Assembly: GCF_002115805.1 (NCBI RefSeq)
Contig: NZ_JFKC01000003.1
Location: 1 to 64,000, forward strand
Reading direction: 5' to 3'
Origin: Marivita geojedonensis
Lineage (GTDB): Bacteria > Pseudomonadota > Alphaproteobacteria > Rhodobacterales > Rhodobacteraceae
Length of the DNA stretch: 64,000 nucleotides
In this document: positions 1 through 8,439 of the stretch, one piece after another
Position numbering within the stretch: the stretch's first letter is position 1
Layout of the letters: every line of letters begins with the position of its first letter
Translations under genes and position numbers: made by a program
Notes under the pieces: generated by a model
What the model was told of the DNA's origin: nothing
Seen by the model: the letters and a program-made list of their open reading frames with translations, nothing else
Databases searched by the model: none

Positions 1-101
1 CCCTAAGGCCACGCGTGACGGCGTTGCCCAAAACGCTAAGCCGGGCAGGGACTCAAAGCAAGGTTGGTGTTGCCCCAGGGTAACCCTGTGCCGTTGGCGG
101 G

Positions 102-1640
102 TCAGTTTTCAGATGTCGAAACGAAGAAATAGACCCACTCTCCCTTGAAATCCGGATTGGCGGACCGCGCCGCCGCGACCTGGTCCCTGAGCCAGTCAAG
201 GTAAGGTTCGGCGGGTTCCACCAAGGGCCTGACACCATCATATAGAGGCTCGGATGCGGCAAACGCGACGGCGATTTCCTGTCCAAAGGGCGGACCGATC
301 TCGATATAGAGGCCGGGTTGTCCGGGTTCCAGAATGGTGTCTGAACCAATCTGCACCGCCGATTTCGCGGCTGTCCGTTCCATAGGTGTGAATTCATTTG
401 GCAAGAGGTGGAGAACGTTGCCGTTGGCGTCGAAATAATCGACATAGACAAAGGCGTCGTAGTCCGCCCCCTGTAAACGCATGACCAGTGGCTGCCCTTC
501 GGAATAGTGGAATTCACGAGCATGTGTGTCTTCGCCCAGAAGAAGGGGGTTGGTGATCTGATCTGTGGATTGGGGCAGACCAACGCTGGCGATGCCTGAC
601 AGTGCGCCACATTGTGGACGGGGCAGGATCAGGAGGTTGTCCCGCACCGGAATGTCGCGACCCATCTTGGCCTGCATGGACGACAGAACCGCGCCCCGGA
701 GCGATGGTTCGGGGACATGGCCGGAAACCAGCAGAGCGTTGTTCTCAGGATCGAACTCGACTTGCAGGCGAGAGCAGGGGATCGCGCTGAGAACTCCGCT
801 GATGCCGTCCCGGACGTCTGCAGCGGCACCGCTCAGGTCTCCCGGCTCCATGAAACTCTGAAACGCAGACAGCGACACAGGGTCAACGGCGCTGCCGCCT
901 TCCCCCTGGAAGGCAAACGCCGCTTTGCTCCGTTCTGCAGGCGGGTCCAAAGTCACTGCGGATTCCGGTGCGACGGCTTGTTGCACGACGGGTAAAACCG
1001 AGGCGAGCGCTTCCGGCGCGGACGCCGCCTGCATCGTAATTGCAGGGGATACGGAAGCCAAAATCTCGGTTGCGCCAGACACCAGAACCGCAGGCTGTGC
1101 CGCGGTCAGAAGTGGTGCAGTTGCGGGCTCTGCCGCCGTCAGCGCCTGCGCCTGAACACGTCCCGTTTCCACTGTTTCTGAAGAAACGCGCAGCGGGTTG
1201 GACGTGTCCGAAACTGCCGAAATCGCCGGAAGCGGCGGGCTTTGAGTGGCTAGTGCTTCTACCCTGTCCGCCGCGTCGGAAACCTCGCTCAGAGGTGCTG
1301 ATTGTGGCGCGGCGGATGTCACGCGCGCTCCGTCAGTCTGCAAAGGTACGCCGGTTTCGCCCACGGGGCGGCGGGGCTCGGCCCGTGAACTGGCGATGCT
1401 GCCTTGGCTCAGGGCGGTGCCGCTCGTATTGCCGGAGGCTGCCTGATCGGATTGCGGTTCCGTTTCAGCCGCTTGCGTGCGCTTGACCTGGTAGGCTGCG
1501 AGCTCCAGCTCCGTTTCCGGCAGGGGTTGGTCCGGCACCTCATCAGGGATGACGGCGGCAAAGAGCGCGTAGCCACCAACAATGTGGGTCAGAACGGATA
1601 TCGCCGTGGCAACACCCCAGATTCCAGTCGCCCGGATCAT
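102..1640 (-). CDS. Membrane-anchored protein with BON-like and DUF4384-like periplasmic module, in an Exb operon
   Basis: 512 aa. One transmembrane helix lies near residues 8-29, followed by a long Ala/Ser/Pro-rich low-complexity linker (about 35-260) and a folded C-terminal half. That half has a small BON-like domain bounded by Cys289 and Cys344, then a DUF4384-like domain with the motif GNVLHLLPN (407-415) and SEPLY...RP (463-472). This is the topology of a TonB-type partner of ExbB/ExbD, but no TonB C-terminal domain is visible. The same C-terminal module is found in the T6SS kinase at 28303-30498. The gene is last in a minus-strand operon; its start overlaps the preceding exbD-like stop by 4 nt. 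Inferred role: periplasm-spanning effector arm of an Exb-type complex serving the T6SS locus. The architecture is clear; the function is unknown. Confidence 0.8.
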   Translation of the reverse strand: MIRATGIWGVATAISVLTHIVGGYALFAAVIPDEVPDQPLPETELELAAYQVKRTQAAETEPQSDQAASGNTSGTALSQGSIASSRAEPRRPVGETGVPLQTDGARVTSAAPQSAPLSEVSDAADRVEALATQSPPLPAISAVSDTSNPLRVSSETVETGRVQAQALTAAEPATAPLLTAAQPAVLVSGATEILASVSPAITMQAASAPEALASVLPVVQQAVAPESAVTLDPPAERSKAAFAFQGEGGSAVDPVSLSAFQSFMEPGDLSGAAADVRDGISGVLSAIPCSRLQVEFDPENNALLVSGHVPEPSLRGAVLSSMQAKMGRDIPVRDNLLILPRPQCGALSGIASVGLPQSTDQITNPLLLGEDTHAREFHYSEGQPLVMRLQGADYDAFVYVDYFDANGNVLHLLPNEFTPMERTAAKSAVQIGSDTILEPGQPGLYIEIGPPFGQEIAVAFAASEPLYDGVRPLVEPAEPYLDWLRDQVAAARSANPDFKGEWVYFFVSTSEN

Positions 1641-2053
1641 TGCGATGGAGGGGATGTTTCAGGCGTCACGACCAGCACCACATCCTGTGCGCCAAGCGCT
1701 TCCATGCGATTGACCAGCGGGAGAACGTGACGCAATTCCGTTTCGCGGTGCGCGTTGATCCTGACCAATGCATTGGCATCCTGCGCAATGAGGGGCTTAA
1801 CCGTGTCGTCAAGCGCGTTTCGGTCCACCAGAACACCGTCCACGGCTATGTTGCCCCCTTCCGATACAGAAATCGTGATGCCACCGGCAGGCATGTTTGC
1901 GCCGGTTGCCGCCGTTGGTGGGGCCACATCGAATGGTGCTGTCGCATCCATGCGCCCAATCAGCATGAAAAACACCAATAGAAAAAACACCACGTCGATC
2001 AGGGCAACGATGGTTTCCGGTGGTTGGCGGGTGACAGGCCGCGACAGTTTCAT
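1637..2053 (-). CDS. exbD: ExbD/TolR-family biopolymer transport protein (second copy)
   Basis: 138 aa. A short cytoplasmic N-terminus leads into one transmembrane helix (about 14-35, containing VALIDVVFFLLVFFM). The Asp of this segment is the conserved proton-path residue of ExbD/TolR. A periplasmic domain of about 95 residues follows (NIAVDGVLVD..., ending in VVLVVTPE). It overlaps the next exbD-like gene upstream (4 nt) and the 512-aa gene downstream (4 nt), so all are probably translated together. ExbB-ExbD complexes turn proton flow into movement of a periplasmic partner, here presumably the 512-aa protein. Two ExbD paralogues in one operon may form a heteromeric complex, as seen for some ExbD1/ExbD2 systems. 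Confidence 0.9.
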   Translation of the reverse strand: MKLSRPVTRQPPETIVALIDVVFFLLVFFMLIGRMDATAPFDVAPPTAATGANMPAGGITISVSEGGNIAVDGVLVDRNALDDTVKPLIAQDANALVRINAHRETELRHVLPLVNRMEALGAQDVVLVVTPETSPPSQ

Positions 2054-2493
2054 TCCGCGACCTCCAGTCTGACAACCCGAAGATTGGTGACACCAGCCCG
2101 CGTCGCGGCATCCATCACCGAAACCAACGCCTGCATGTCAGCGGCCCCGGATGGCAGAACAAGAACGCGCAGATCATCGCCGCTCGCCATCCTTTCAAGA
2201 AACAGCGCTTCAAGAGCTGGCAGGTCGAAGCCACGACCCTGCGTTGTTGGCACGCCATCTGCACCAAGTCGTATCATTATGGTCGTGGCAGTGCCGGTGC
2301 TGCCGCTGGATCCGTCCGACGTTGAGGCGTCATCCACACGCTCCACCGCAGGAATCATATCGAGATTCAGATAGGTGGAGGTCACCATGAAGAAGACCAA
2401 CAGGATCAGCATGACATCGATCATCGGCACCAGCGAAATCAACGCGCGCGGCGGCTTGTGCCGTTTGAGGATCGATATTGACGGGTCCTGCAT
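2050..2493 (-). CDS. exbD: ExbD/TolR-family biopolymer transport protein (first copy)
   Basis: 147 aa from the ATG at 2493 (MQDPSIS...), chosen because a GAGG lies 8 nt upstream. A longer reading from 2526 would run into the exbB-like gene and lacks such a site. The N-terminus carries basic residues (KRHKPPR), then one transmembrane helix with the ExbD signature Asp (VPMIDVMLILLVFFM), then a periplasmic domain of about 100 residues. It lies 10 nt after the exbB-like stop and overlaps the second exbD-like gene by 4 nt. It should pair with the ExbB-like protein to form the proton-driven stator. Confidence 0.88.
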   Translation of the reverse strand: MQDPSISILKRHKPPRALISLVPMIDVMLILLVFFMVTSTYLNLDMIPAVERVDDASTSDGSSGSTGTATTIMIRLGADGVPTTQGRGFDLPALEALFLERMASGDDLRVLVLPSGAADMQALVSVMDAATRAGVTNLRVVRLEVAE

Positions 2494-2503
2494 CAGACCG
2501 GCC

Positions 2504-3127
2504 TCATGTGGTTGGCTGACCGGCAATCAGCATCAATTGGGCGACAGCGCCTTCTATCAATTGCGCCCCGCGTTCGGCTCGCGCAGACAGCAGCGTTGCA
2601 CCGACCGCAGCCGGTATCGCCACCAGCAACCCCGCTGCCGTCGTCAAAAGTGCCTGCCAGATCCCACCGGCAAGAACCGATGCGTTCGCCGCCCCCTGTG
2701 CAAGTTCAAGTTCCTGAAATGACTGAATCATTCCGAGCACTGTTCCCAGCAATCCAAGCAGAGGCGAGATCATCGCAATCAACTCGAGCAGGCGGATATG
2801 GTTGGTCATGCGCGAGAACTCTTCGTTTCCGCGCCGCACCAGCTCAGTCATGAGGGGCGGGCCTGACTTGCCGTCGTTCAGGGCTTTGATGGCAAATGCA
2901 AGAACGCGGTCTGCCGGTGCGGGACCGTTTTCGACCGCCTTGCGGGCCTCTGCGAAGTTGCCGGACTCATAGCTGCTCAATGCTGACTCGCGAGCAGGGG
3001 CATTGGCGGTGACGCGCCACAGCTGGATGATCTTGTAGACGATAAGAGCCAGTGAAAAGACCGACAGGATCAGCAGAAGAAGAATGATCGGACCACCCGT
3101 GCCGATATCCGACAGTGATGAAGGCAT
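2504..3127 (-). CDS. exbB: ExbB/TolQ/MotA-family proton channel protein
   Basis: 207 aa. Three transmembrane helices are visible: about 12-33, a central one around 105-130 (ISPLLGLLGTVLGMIQSF, the diagnostic MotA/TolQ/ExbB signature), and about 150-172 (LLTTAAGLLVAIPAAV). Length and topology fit the family. The gene lies 1 nt downstream of a small exported protein gene and upstream of two exbD-like genes. No tonB, TonB-dependent receptor, tolA/B or pal gene is in the operon, so this is not an ordinary iron-uptake or Tol system. Its position next to the T6SS, and the module its partner shares with the T6SS kinase, suggest an accessory role there (inference). Confidence 0.92.
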   Translation of the reverse strand: MPSSLSDIGTGGPIILLLLILSVFSLALIVYKIIQLWRVTANAPARESALSSYESGNFAEARKAVENGPAPADRVLAFAIKALNDGKSGPPLMTELVRRGNEEFSRMTNHIRLLELIAMISPLLGLLGTVLGMIQSFQELELAQGAANASVLAGGIWQALLTTAAGLLVAIPAAVGATLLSARAERGAQLIEGAVAQLMLIAGQPTT

Positions 3128-3128
3128 C

Positions 3129-3551
3129 TCACTTCACCAGCGCTGCGTCGGCTTTGCTTCCGAGTTCGAGGAATTCAAAGCAGTCCGTGTTGTCCTCGTT
3201 CTGCGGTTTGCAGACGGGCATGTCGTGCAGAACGATTTCCGAGATGTTTCCACAATCGATATCCGGTATTGCGAACAGCTTCAGCGTGGTCCGCTGAACC
3301 GGTAGGGGCGCCGCGTCGATGGACAGCAACCGGTCGATAACACCGTTGGCGTCGAGGATGGCGAGACTCATCTCGAAGCCTTCGAAACTCTTGCCCGTGT
3401 CGTTGCGAAACAGGAAATAGGCCTGGCATCCGTTGGCTTCGCCGGGTTCGAATTTGTTGAGCTCCACAGACAATGATCCGGATTGCGCGAAAGCCAAAGG
3501 CGGGACCGAACAGAGACATGCGACCGCAAGGCTGGTGGTGATTTTGTTCAA
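3129..3551 (-). CDS. Small exported protein of unknown function, first gene of the Exb-like operon
   Basis: 140 aa. The start is TTG at 3551 (MNKITTSL...), supported by a perfect GGGAGG 5 nt upstream. A Sec signal peptide is clear: basic start, hydrophobic core, likely cleavage after AFAQ around residue 22-23. The mature protein of about 117 aa has four cysteines (in GCQAYF, IDCGN, PVCKP and TDCFE), compatible with two disulfides in the periplasm. I do not recognise a named family. It is separated from the exbB-like gene by 1 nt, so it is very likely part of the same machine, perhaps a periplasmic cap or regulatory subunit. Confidence 0.75.
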   Translation of the reverse strand: MNKITTSLAVACLCSVPPLAFAQSGSLSVELNKFEPGEANGCQAYFLFRNDTGKSFEGFEMSLAILDANGVIDRLLSIDAAPLPVQRTTLKLFAIPDIDCGNISEIVLHDMPVCKPQNEDNTDCFEFLELGSKADAALVK

Positions 3552-3823
3552 GGTGACCTCCCGAAAACTGCCCTGATAAACTTCAGGTTTTTGATTAATT
3601 ATAACTTATAAGTATATGTTATTGTTTCTATTAATTCAGAATGAGGGTGCGCATTTGGCGTTGTAAATCTGACCTTTCCCCAATTCTGTGGTTGGTGTGG
3701 GTCAAGCAAACGCGAAGAATGGAATTCGGTCAACCCCGGCCGTTTCATGGCGATCTGACGTGATCGGGCCAGTCGTTAGAAAGAGGACATTATGCTGGAC
3801 TGGAACCGGATTTACGCCAACAC
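3552..3823. promoter_or_regulatory. Divergent intergenic region with AT-rich 22-bp inverted repeat
   Basis: Spacer between the Exb-like operon (minus) and the methyltransferase-like gene (plus). About 3589-3643 is strikingly AT-rich against the GC-rich surroundings. It holds a near-perfect dyad at 3601-3622: arms ATAACTTATA and TATATGTTAT, 2-nt centre, one mismatch. This is the natural place for divergent promoters and an operator. A short reading frame at 3792-3848 (18 codons, Trp-rich) has a good Shine-Dalgarno (AGAGG, 5 nt before the ATG) and ends inside the start of the next gene. No confident -35/-10 pair could be assigned. Confidence 0.45.
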
Positions 3824-5065
3824 TTGGGGTGCGTGGCAGCGTGGATAATTCGTTTGATCGGTCGCGAAGCGGACGTCGCGAATGACGAATCCATATCGCG
3901 CAATATTTTGATTCTATTGTTTGAAATCTTGGAGAGACGCATGCTTGAGACTTCGGAGGATCTGTCAGAAATCTCGACAGAACTGCGCGATATTCGAGCG
4001 TCTGTCAGGGACACGGTACAGGTTCTTGCAGATGAATTGTTGAAACGGGAGGGCATGAACGATCTGAAGGCCCACTCGATCTGCGCGCAACTTGATCTTG
4101 CCGTGCGAAACTTCGAAGCCTTCGCGCATCGTGCCAATAAGATAAGGATGGAGCAGGAAGCGGAAGCCAAGTCGCGTGATGAACTCCTGTATCTGCGACG
4201 GTTCTGGGGCAGCTTTTCCGCCCAACTCAGCCTGACACGAGTTGAATTGAACCGGTGGACGCTGATCCGGAACCTTGTTCAGTTGCAGGTCAGGGAGCGC
4301 AACAAACGGATTCCGCTGTATCCTGCGACAATTCCTGAAACCCACCGCAGTCAGGTCGCCGCCAGCGATGAGGTGTTTGACTGGTTGCATGGTATTCTGA
4401 ACCCCGAACGCCAGTCCGAAAGCGCACAAAGTGCGGGCTGTTTCGCGGACATCGCATTGCCGAACAGCGAATTCCATCAGCATCTGCACGCGGCTTATCG
4501 CGTTTTGATCGCCATGGATCACTCGGGCCCGAAACGGTTCTTAGACGTCGGATGTGGCGGGGGACTCAAAGTTCTGACCGCGCTTCGTTATTTTGACGAG
4601 GTCAGCGGCTTCGATTTTCAGGCGTCCTATGTCTCGGTCGCGGAGGACTTGATGAGGCGCGGGGACGTTGAACGCGCGAACGTGTTTGAGGCGGATGCGC
4701 TGCTTTTCGAGGGATACGGCGATTTCGAGGTCGTCTATTTTTATCGTCCGATCCGGGATGAAGAAAAGCTGATCGAAATGGAGAAACGCATCGTCGACAT
4801 GGCAAAGCCAGGGGCAATTCTGATCGCGCCGTATCTTGGATTTGCCCACCGCTACAAAGGGCTCGAATGTGGGCATGTGGACGGTCATGTCTACGTCGCA
4901 AAAACCTCTCAGACTGCGGCGGACAGGTTGCGCAGGCGCGCTGCCAAGACCGGCGTTGCGGTTGTGCGTGATGCGCCGGGGGACATTGAAAACCTCTGGT
5001 CACCCTTGCTGTCGGCTGCGAGGAATTCAGGCTACGAAGTCGAGCGGTTTCTTCAACCAGTGTAA
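3824..5065 (+). CDS. Class I SAM-dependent methyltransferase-like protein
   Basis: Up to 413 aa from a TTG at 3824. The first ATG in frame is at 3941 (374 aa) and has GGAG 6 nt upstream, so the true start is uncertain. The N-terminal half is helical and charged, likely coiled-coil (RNILILLFEILERR, then TELRDIRASV). The C-terminal half has the Rossmann methyltransferase motif I (FLDVGCGGG, about 240-248) followed by an acidic motif II (VSGFDFQ). Substrate is unknown. An 18-codon reading frame with a better ribosome site begins at 3792 in another frame and overlaps the TTG start; joined by a frameshift it would supply a normal ATG start. It lies upstream of tssA, same strand, with a 223-bp gap, so it may be an accessory or cargo gene of the T6SS locus. 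Confidence 0.7.
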   Translation: MGCVAAWIIRLIGREADVANDESISRNILILLFEILERRMLETSEDLSEISTELRDIRASVRDTVQVLADELLKREGMNDLKAHSICAQLDLAVRNFEAFAHRANKIRMEQEAEAKSRDELLYLRRFWGSFSAQLSLTRVELNRWTLIRNLVQLQVRERNKRIPLYPATIPETHRSQVAASDEVFDWLHGILNPERQSESAQSAGCFADIALPNSEFHQHLHAAYRVLIAMDHSGPKRFLDVGCGGGLKVLTALRYFDEVSGFDFQASYVSVAEDLMRRGDVERANVFEADALLFEGYGDFEVVYFYRPIRDEEKLIEMEKRIVDMAKPGAILIAPYLGFAHRYKGLECGHVDGHVYVAKTSQTAADRLRRRAAKTGVAVVRDAPGDIENLWSPLLSAARNSGYEVERFLQPV

Positions 5066-5288
5066 TGCGGAACCCTGTGTTTGGTGAGTGCTGTTTCGAT
5101 TGCTGCGGCGTCCGATCCCTTTGACCCGACTTTGCCGTAGCACTTGCATTTCTCCTCGGATTGTCGAAGAAATTTACGCAAGGTCAGATTCTAGTGCTGG
5201 ATTTTTCACAAAGACTTGATAACCTTGACGTAGTTTTGTTGCCCATTTTCGGGCTGTTTTGATTTTTTTGTATTTAAGGGCTGCCACG
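5066..5288. promoter_or_regulatory. Intergenic region upstream of the tssA operon
   Basis: 223 nt without a supported gene. The 3' end is T-rich (5255-5277) and holds the AAGGG that serves the tssA start. This gap must contain the promoter of the long T6SS operon unless transcription enters from the methyltransferase gene. I could not assign a convincing -35/-10 pair, nor a sigma-54 (GG-N10-GC) site. Confidence 0.3.
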
Positions 5289-6344
5289 TTGTCAGACATG
5301 CTCAAATCTCTCGGGGAAGATGCGCCCAGCGGCGAGAACTTGGAGTACGACCCGGACTTCATCGCAATGGAGCTTGCGGGGCAACCCGAAGAAGAGCGGC
5401 AGGCCGGAGACCAGATCCTCGAAGCTGGTGAACTCGACTACAAAGACTTGGCCGCAAAGGCGCGCGTGATCCTGGAACGCAGCCACGATATCCGCGCGGC
5501 CGTGTATCTTGCTGACTGCGAAGTCCGCCTGAACGGTTTGCCCGGTTTGGCAGAGATGACCTCGTACATCCGTGGCTGCCTCGACGAGTTCTGGGAGACA
5601 TGTCATCCCCAGTTGGACGAGGATGACGACGACGATCCCATGATGCGCATCAACGCGGTGTCGGGTCTTGGAGCGCGATCGACCGTTGTGCGTGGTCTGC
5701 GTACTGCGGCCCCGCTGACCAACAGCCGGGTGCTCGGGCGTGTGACTCTTCGGGATATCGACATTGCCAATGGAGAATTGTCACCGTCGGACGACGAAAC
5801 CCCGATGTCCACAAGCGAGATCGAGGCGGCTTTTACCGACACCGCAGATGAAGAACTGGAAGCGTATTTCAATGCGGCATCGTCTGCGTTGGAGGATGTA
5901 AACGCGATTGACGCGATCTTTATCGAAAAGACCCCGGGTTTTGGTCCTGCGCTGGAAGATCTGCAGAAGGTCTTGGGCACCATGGTGAAGGTTCTTTCCA
6001 AACATGTTGCCACGGATGCTCCGGAGGAAACGGTCGAGGACGCGGCGCCCGAGGCGGGCGGGGCGGCCCAGCCGGCGGCGCGCGAAGGCGGCGCGCCCGG
6101 TCAGATTGCAACACGTTCGGATGTGACCGCTGCGTTGGATCGCATCATCGATTATTACGCTCGGAACGAGCCTTCCAGCCCGCTGCCTATCCTTCTCAAG
6201 CGCGCAAAGCGGCTGGTCGGCGCAGATTTCATGGAAATCATTAAAGATCTCGCGCCATCGGGTGCAGACAATGTGAAACTTATCAGCGGGGTTCAGGAGG
6301 AACCGCAAGCTGCCGAACCGGAGGCTAAAGACGACAGTTGGTAA
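5289..6344 (+). CDS. tssA: T6SS protein TssA (ImpA family)
   Basis: 351 aa from a TTG at 5289 (MSDMLKSLGED...), which has AAGGG 8 nt upstream; an ATG at 5298 is the alternative. The N-terminus is an ImpA_N domain (about 1-130, with the typical SGENLEYD near the start and an IRGCLDEFWETCHPQLDEDDDDDP-like stretch, truncated here to its key residues FWETCHP and D/E run). A Pro/Ala-rich linker around 250-275 and a short helical C-terminus follow. TssA coordinates baseplate and sheath-tube polymerisation. It is the first structural gene of the T6SS operon; tssB follows after 69 nt. Confidence 0.93.
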   Translation: MSDMLKSLGEDAPSGENLEYDPDFIAMELAGQPEEERQAGDQILEAGELDYKDLAAKARVILERSHDIRAAVYLADCEVRLNGLPGLAEMTSYIRGCLDEFWETCHPQLDEDDDDDPMMRINAVSGLGARSTVVRGLRTAAPLTNSRVLGRVTLRDIDIANGELSPSDDETPMSTSEIEAAFTDTADEELEAYFNAASSALEDVNAIDAIFIEKTPGFGPALEDLQKVLGTMVKVLSKHVATDAPEETVEDAAPEAGGAAQPAAREGGAPGQIATRSDVTAALDRIIDYYARNEPSSPLPILLKRAKRLVGADFMEIIKDLAPSGADNVKLISGVQEEPQAAEPEAKDDSW

Positions 6345-6413
6345 ACCGGCACGCTGAACACGGCGACCGGATAAAAAATAAAGAATATCGAACAACAGAT
6401 GGGGAAATAAAAT

Positions 6414-6935
6414 ATGTCCAGTTCTCAGAAGTTCATTGCGCGAAATCGCGCACCCAGGGTGCAGATCGAATACGACGTCGAGTTGTATGGCTCCCAGAAG
6501 AAGATCCAGCTTCCCTTTGTGATGGGCGTCATGTCGGACCTTGCCGGCAAGTCTGAGGTCGAACAGCCGGGTATTGCTGATCGAAAGTTCCTTGAAATCG
6601 ATGTCGACAATTTTGACGACCGCATGAAGGCGATGAAGCCCCGTGTCGCGTTCACGGTCCCGAACACCCTGACAGGAGAAGGCAACCTTTCTGTCGATGT
6701 GACCTTCGAAAGCATGGACGATTTTTCACCGGCTGCGATCGCCAAGCAGGTAGAACCTCTGCGCAAGCTGATGGCAGCCCGCAACGAGCTTTCGAACCTC
6801 ATGACCTACATGGACGGCAAGCCCGGCGCGGAAGAGCTTATTTCGAAAACGATGAACGATCCGGCGCTTCTGAAGTCGCTGGCAGCGCAGGCTGCTCCGA
6901 CCGATGGGGATGATGCGGCGAAAGACGAGGGATAA
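6414..6935 (+). CDS. tssB: T6SS contractile sheath small subunit TssB
   Basis: 173 aa, the usual length for TssB/VipA/ImpB. Family hallmarks are visible: the N-terminal RAPRVQIEYDVE, the PFVMGVMSDLAG segment and the DNFDDRMKAMKPR region. With TssC it builds the contractile cytoplasmic sheath, and its C-terminal helices contribute to the handshake domain recognised on disassembly by ClpV. A GGGGA site precedes the ATG. It is followed by tssC after 3 nt, as in nearly all T6SS loci. Confidence 0.97.
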   Translation: MSSSQKFIARNRAPRVQIEYDVELYGSQKKIQLPFVMGVMSDLAGKSEVEQPGIADRKFLEIDVDNFDDRMKAMKPRVAFTVPNTLTGEGNLSVDVTFESMDDFSPAAIAKQVEPLRKLMAARNELSNLMTYMDGKPGAEELISKTMNDPALLKSLAAQAAPTDGDDAAKDEG

Positions 6936-6938
6936 GTC

Positions 6939-8432
6939 ATGGCTGAACAAGCAACAGAAGCACAGGTCGAGGCTGGCGCAACCGAAGCCTCTGAATCCGA
7001 TTTCGCGAGCCTTCTTCAGAAAGAATTCAAGCCGCGCACGGATTCTGCCAAATCAGCTGTTGAAACGGCGGTGAAGACACTTGCCGAGCAGGCTCTGGCA
7101 AATGCGAGCCTGATCTCCGAAGATGTTCTGCTGTCGCTTGAGGCGATGATTGCAGAGATCGATCGGAAGCTGTCCGAACAGATCAACCAGATCATCCATC
7201 ACGAGGAATATCAGCAGTTGGAAAGCGCCTGGCGCGGACTGCACTTCCTCGTGAACAACACCGAAACCGACGAGATGCTCAAGATCCGCGTTCTGAACAT
7301 CTCGAAAAAGGATCTGCACAAGACGGTGCGCAAGTTCAAAGGCACGGCCTGGGACCAGTCACCGATCTTCAAGAAGCTCTACGGCGAGGAATACGACCAG
7401 ATCGGGGGCGAGCCCTATGGTTGTCTGGTCGGGGATTACTACTTCGACCACACCCCGCCCGATGTGGAACTGCTGGGCGAAATGGCCAAGATCGGTGCTG
7501 CCGCGCACGCCCCGTTCCTTGCTGCAGCGGCACCCTCGCTGATGAACTTCGAAAGCTGGAGCGAATTGGCAAACCCGCGCGATCTGACCAAAATCTTCCA
7601 GACGCCCGAATACGCCGGCTGGCGGAGCCTCCGCGACAGCGAGGACAGCAAGTATATCGGTCTGGCGATGCCGAAATTCCTCGGACGTCAGCCGTACGGC
7701 GCCAAGTCGAACCCGGTCGAGGAATTCGCGTTCGAAGAAGACACCGGCGATGGCGATTCAAGCAAGTTTGCCTGGGTGAACGCGGCTTACGGTATGGCGT
7801 TCAACATCAACCGGTCCTTTAAGGAATACGGCTGGTGCAGCCGGATCCGGGGCGTTGAATCGGGCGGTACGATCGAGAACCTGCCAACGCACACCTTCCC
7901 GACGGACGACGGTGGCGTTGATATGAAGTGCCCGACCGAAGTGACGATCGGTGACCGGCGCGAAGCTGAACTTGCCAAGGCGGGCCTGATGCCGCTGCTG
8001 CACCGGAAAAACACCGACCAGGCCTCGTTCATCGGTGCGCAATCGCTGCACAAACCAGCCGTCTACGAGGATCCGGATGCGACAGCAAACGCCAATCTTG
8101 GCGCACGCCTGCCGTATCTCTTCGCCACCTGCCGGTTTGCCCACTACCTCAAGTGTATGGTTCGGGACAAAATCGGATCGTTCAAAGAGCGTTCGGACAT
8201 GGAGCGCTGGCTGAACGACTGGATCATCCAATATGTCGATGGCTCGCCGGAAACGTCCAGTGAACGGACCAAGGCCGAAAAGCCGCTGGCTGCGGCAGAG
8301 GTCAAGGTTCAGGCGGATCCGGAGAACCCCGGTTACTACAAATCCCAATTCTTCCTGCGGCCGCATTACCAGCTTGAAGGTCTGTCTGTATCGCTACGGC
8401 TGGTTTCGAAACTGCCTTCTGAGAAGCAATAA
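6939..8432 (+). CDS. tssC: T6SS contractile sheath large subunit TssC
   Basis: 497 aa, typical of TssC/VipB/ImpC. Recognisable segments include ESAWRGLHFLVNNTETDEML near residue 90, the GCLVGDYYFDH region and a conserved C-terminal half ending in FFLRPHYQLEGLSVSLRLVSKLP. It forms the outer sheath wall with TssB. A GAGGG site precedes the ATG. A perfect stem-loop lies 7 nt after the stop codon, before hcp. Confidence 0.98.
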   Translation: MAEQATEAQVEAGATEASESDFASLLQKEFKPRTDSAKSAVETAVKTLAEQALANASLISEDVLLSLEAMIAEIDRKLSEQINQIIHHEEYQQLESAWRGLHFLVNNTETDEMLKIRVLNISKKDLHKTVRKFKGTAWDQSPIFKKLYGEEYDQIGGEPYGCLVGDYYFDHTPPDVELLGEMAKIGAAAHAPFLAAAAPSLMNFESWSELANPRDLTKIFQTPEYAGWRSLRDSEDSKYIGLAMPKFLGRQPYGAKSNPVEEFAFEEDTGDGDSSKFAWVNAAYGMAFNINRSFKEYGWCSRIRGVESGGTIENLPTHTFPTDDGGVDMKCPTEVTIGDRREAELAKAGLMPLLHRKNTDQASFIGAQSLHKPAVYEDPDATANANLGARLPYLFATCRFAHYLKCMVRDKIGSFKERSDMERWLNDWIIQYVDGSPETSSERTKAEKPLAAAEVKVQADPENPGYYKSQFFLRPHYQLEGLSVSLRLVSKLPSEKQ

Positions 8433-8439
8433 TTCTAAT

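Noticed and set aside
76-88. Short dyad CAGGG-TAA-CCCTG downstream of the 512-aa gene
   Set aside because: The stem is 5 bp with a 3-nt centre and no T run, too weak to call a terminator. The first 101 nt otherwise hold nothing I can support.
5174-5362. A 62-codon minus-strand frame across the tssA start
   Set aside because: It overlaps the ribosome site and start of tssA, shows no domain and has no obvious promoter; probably chance.
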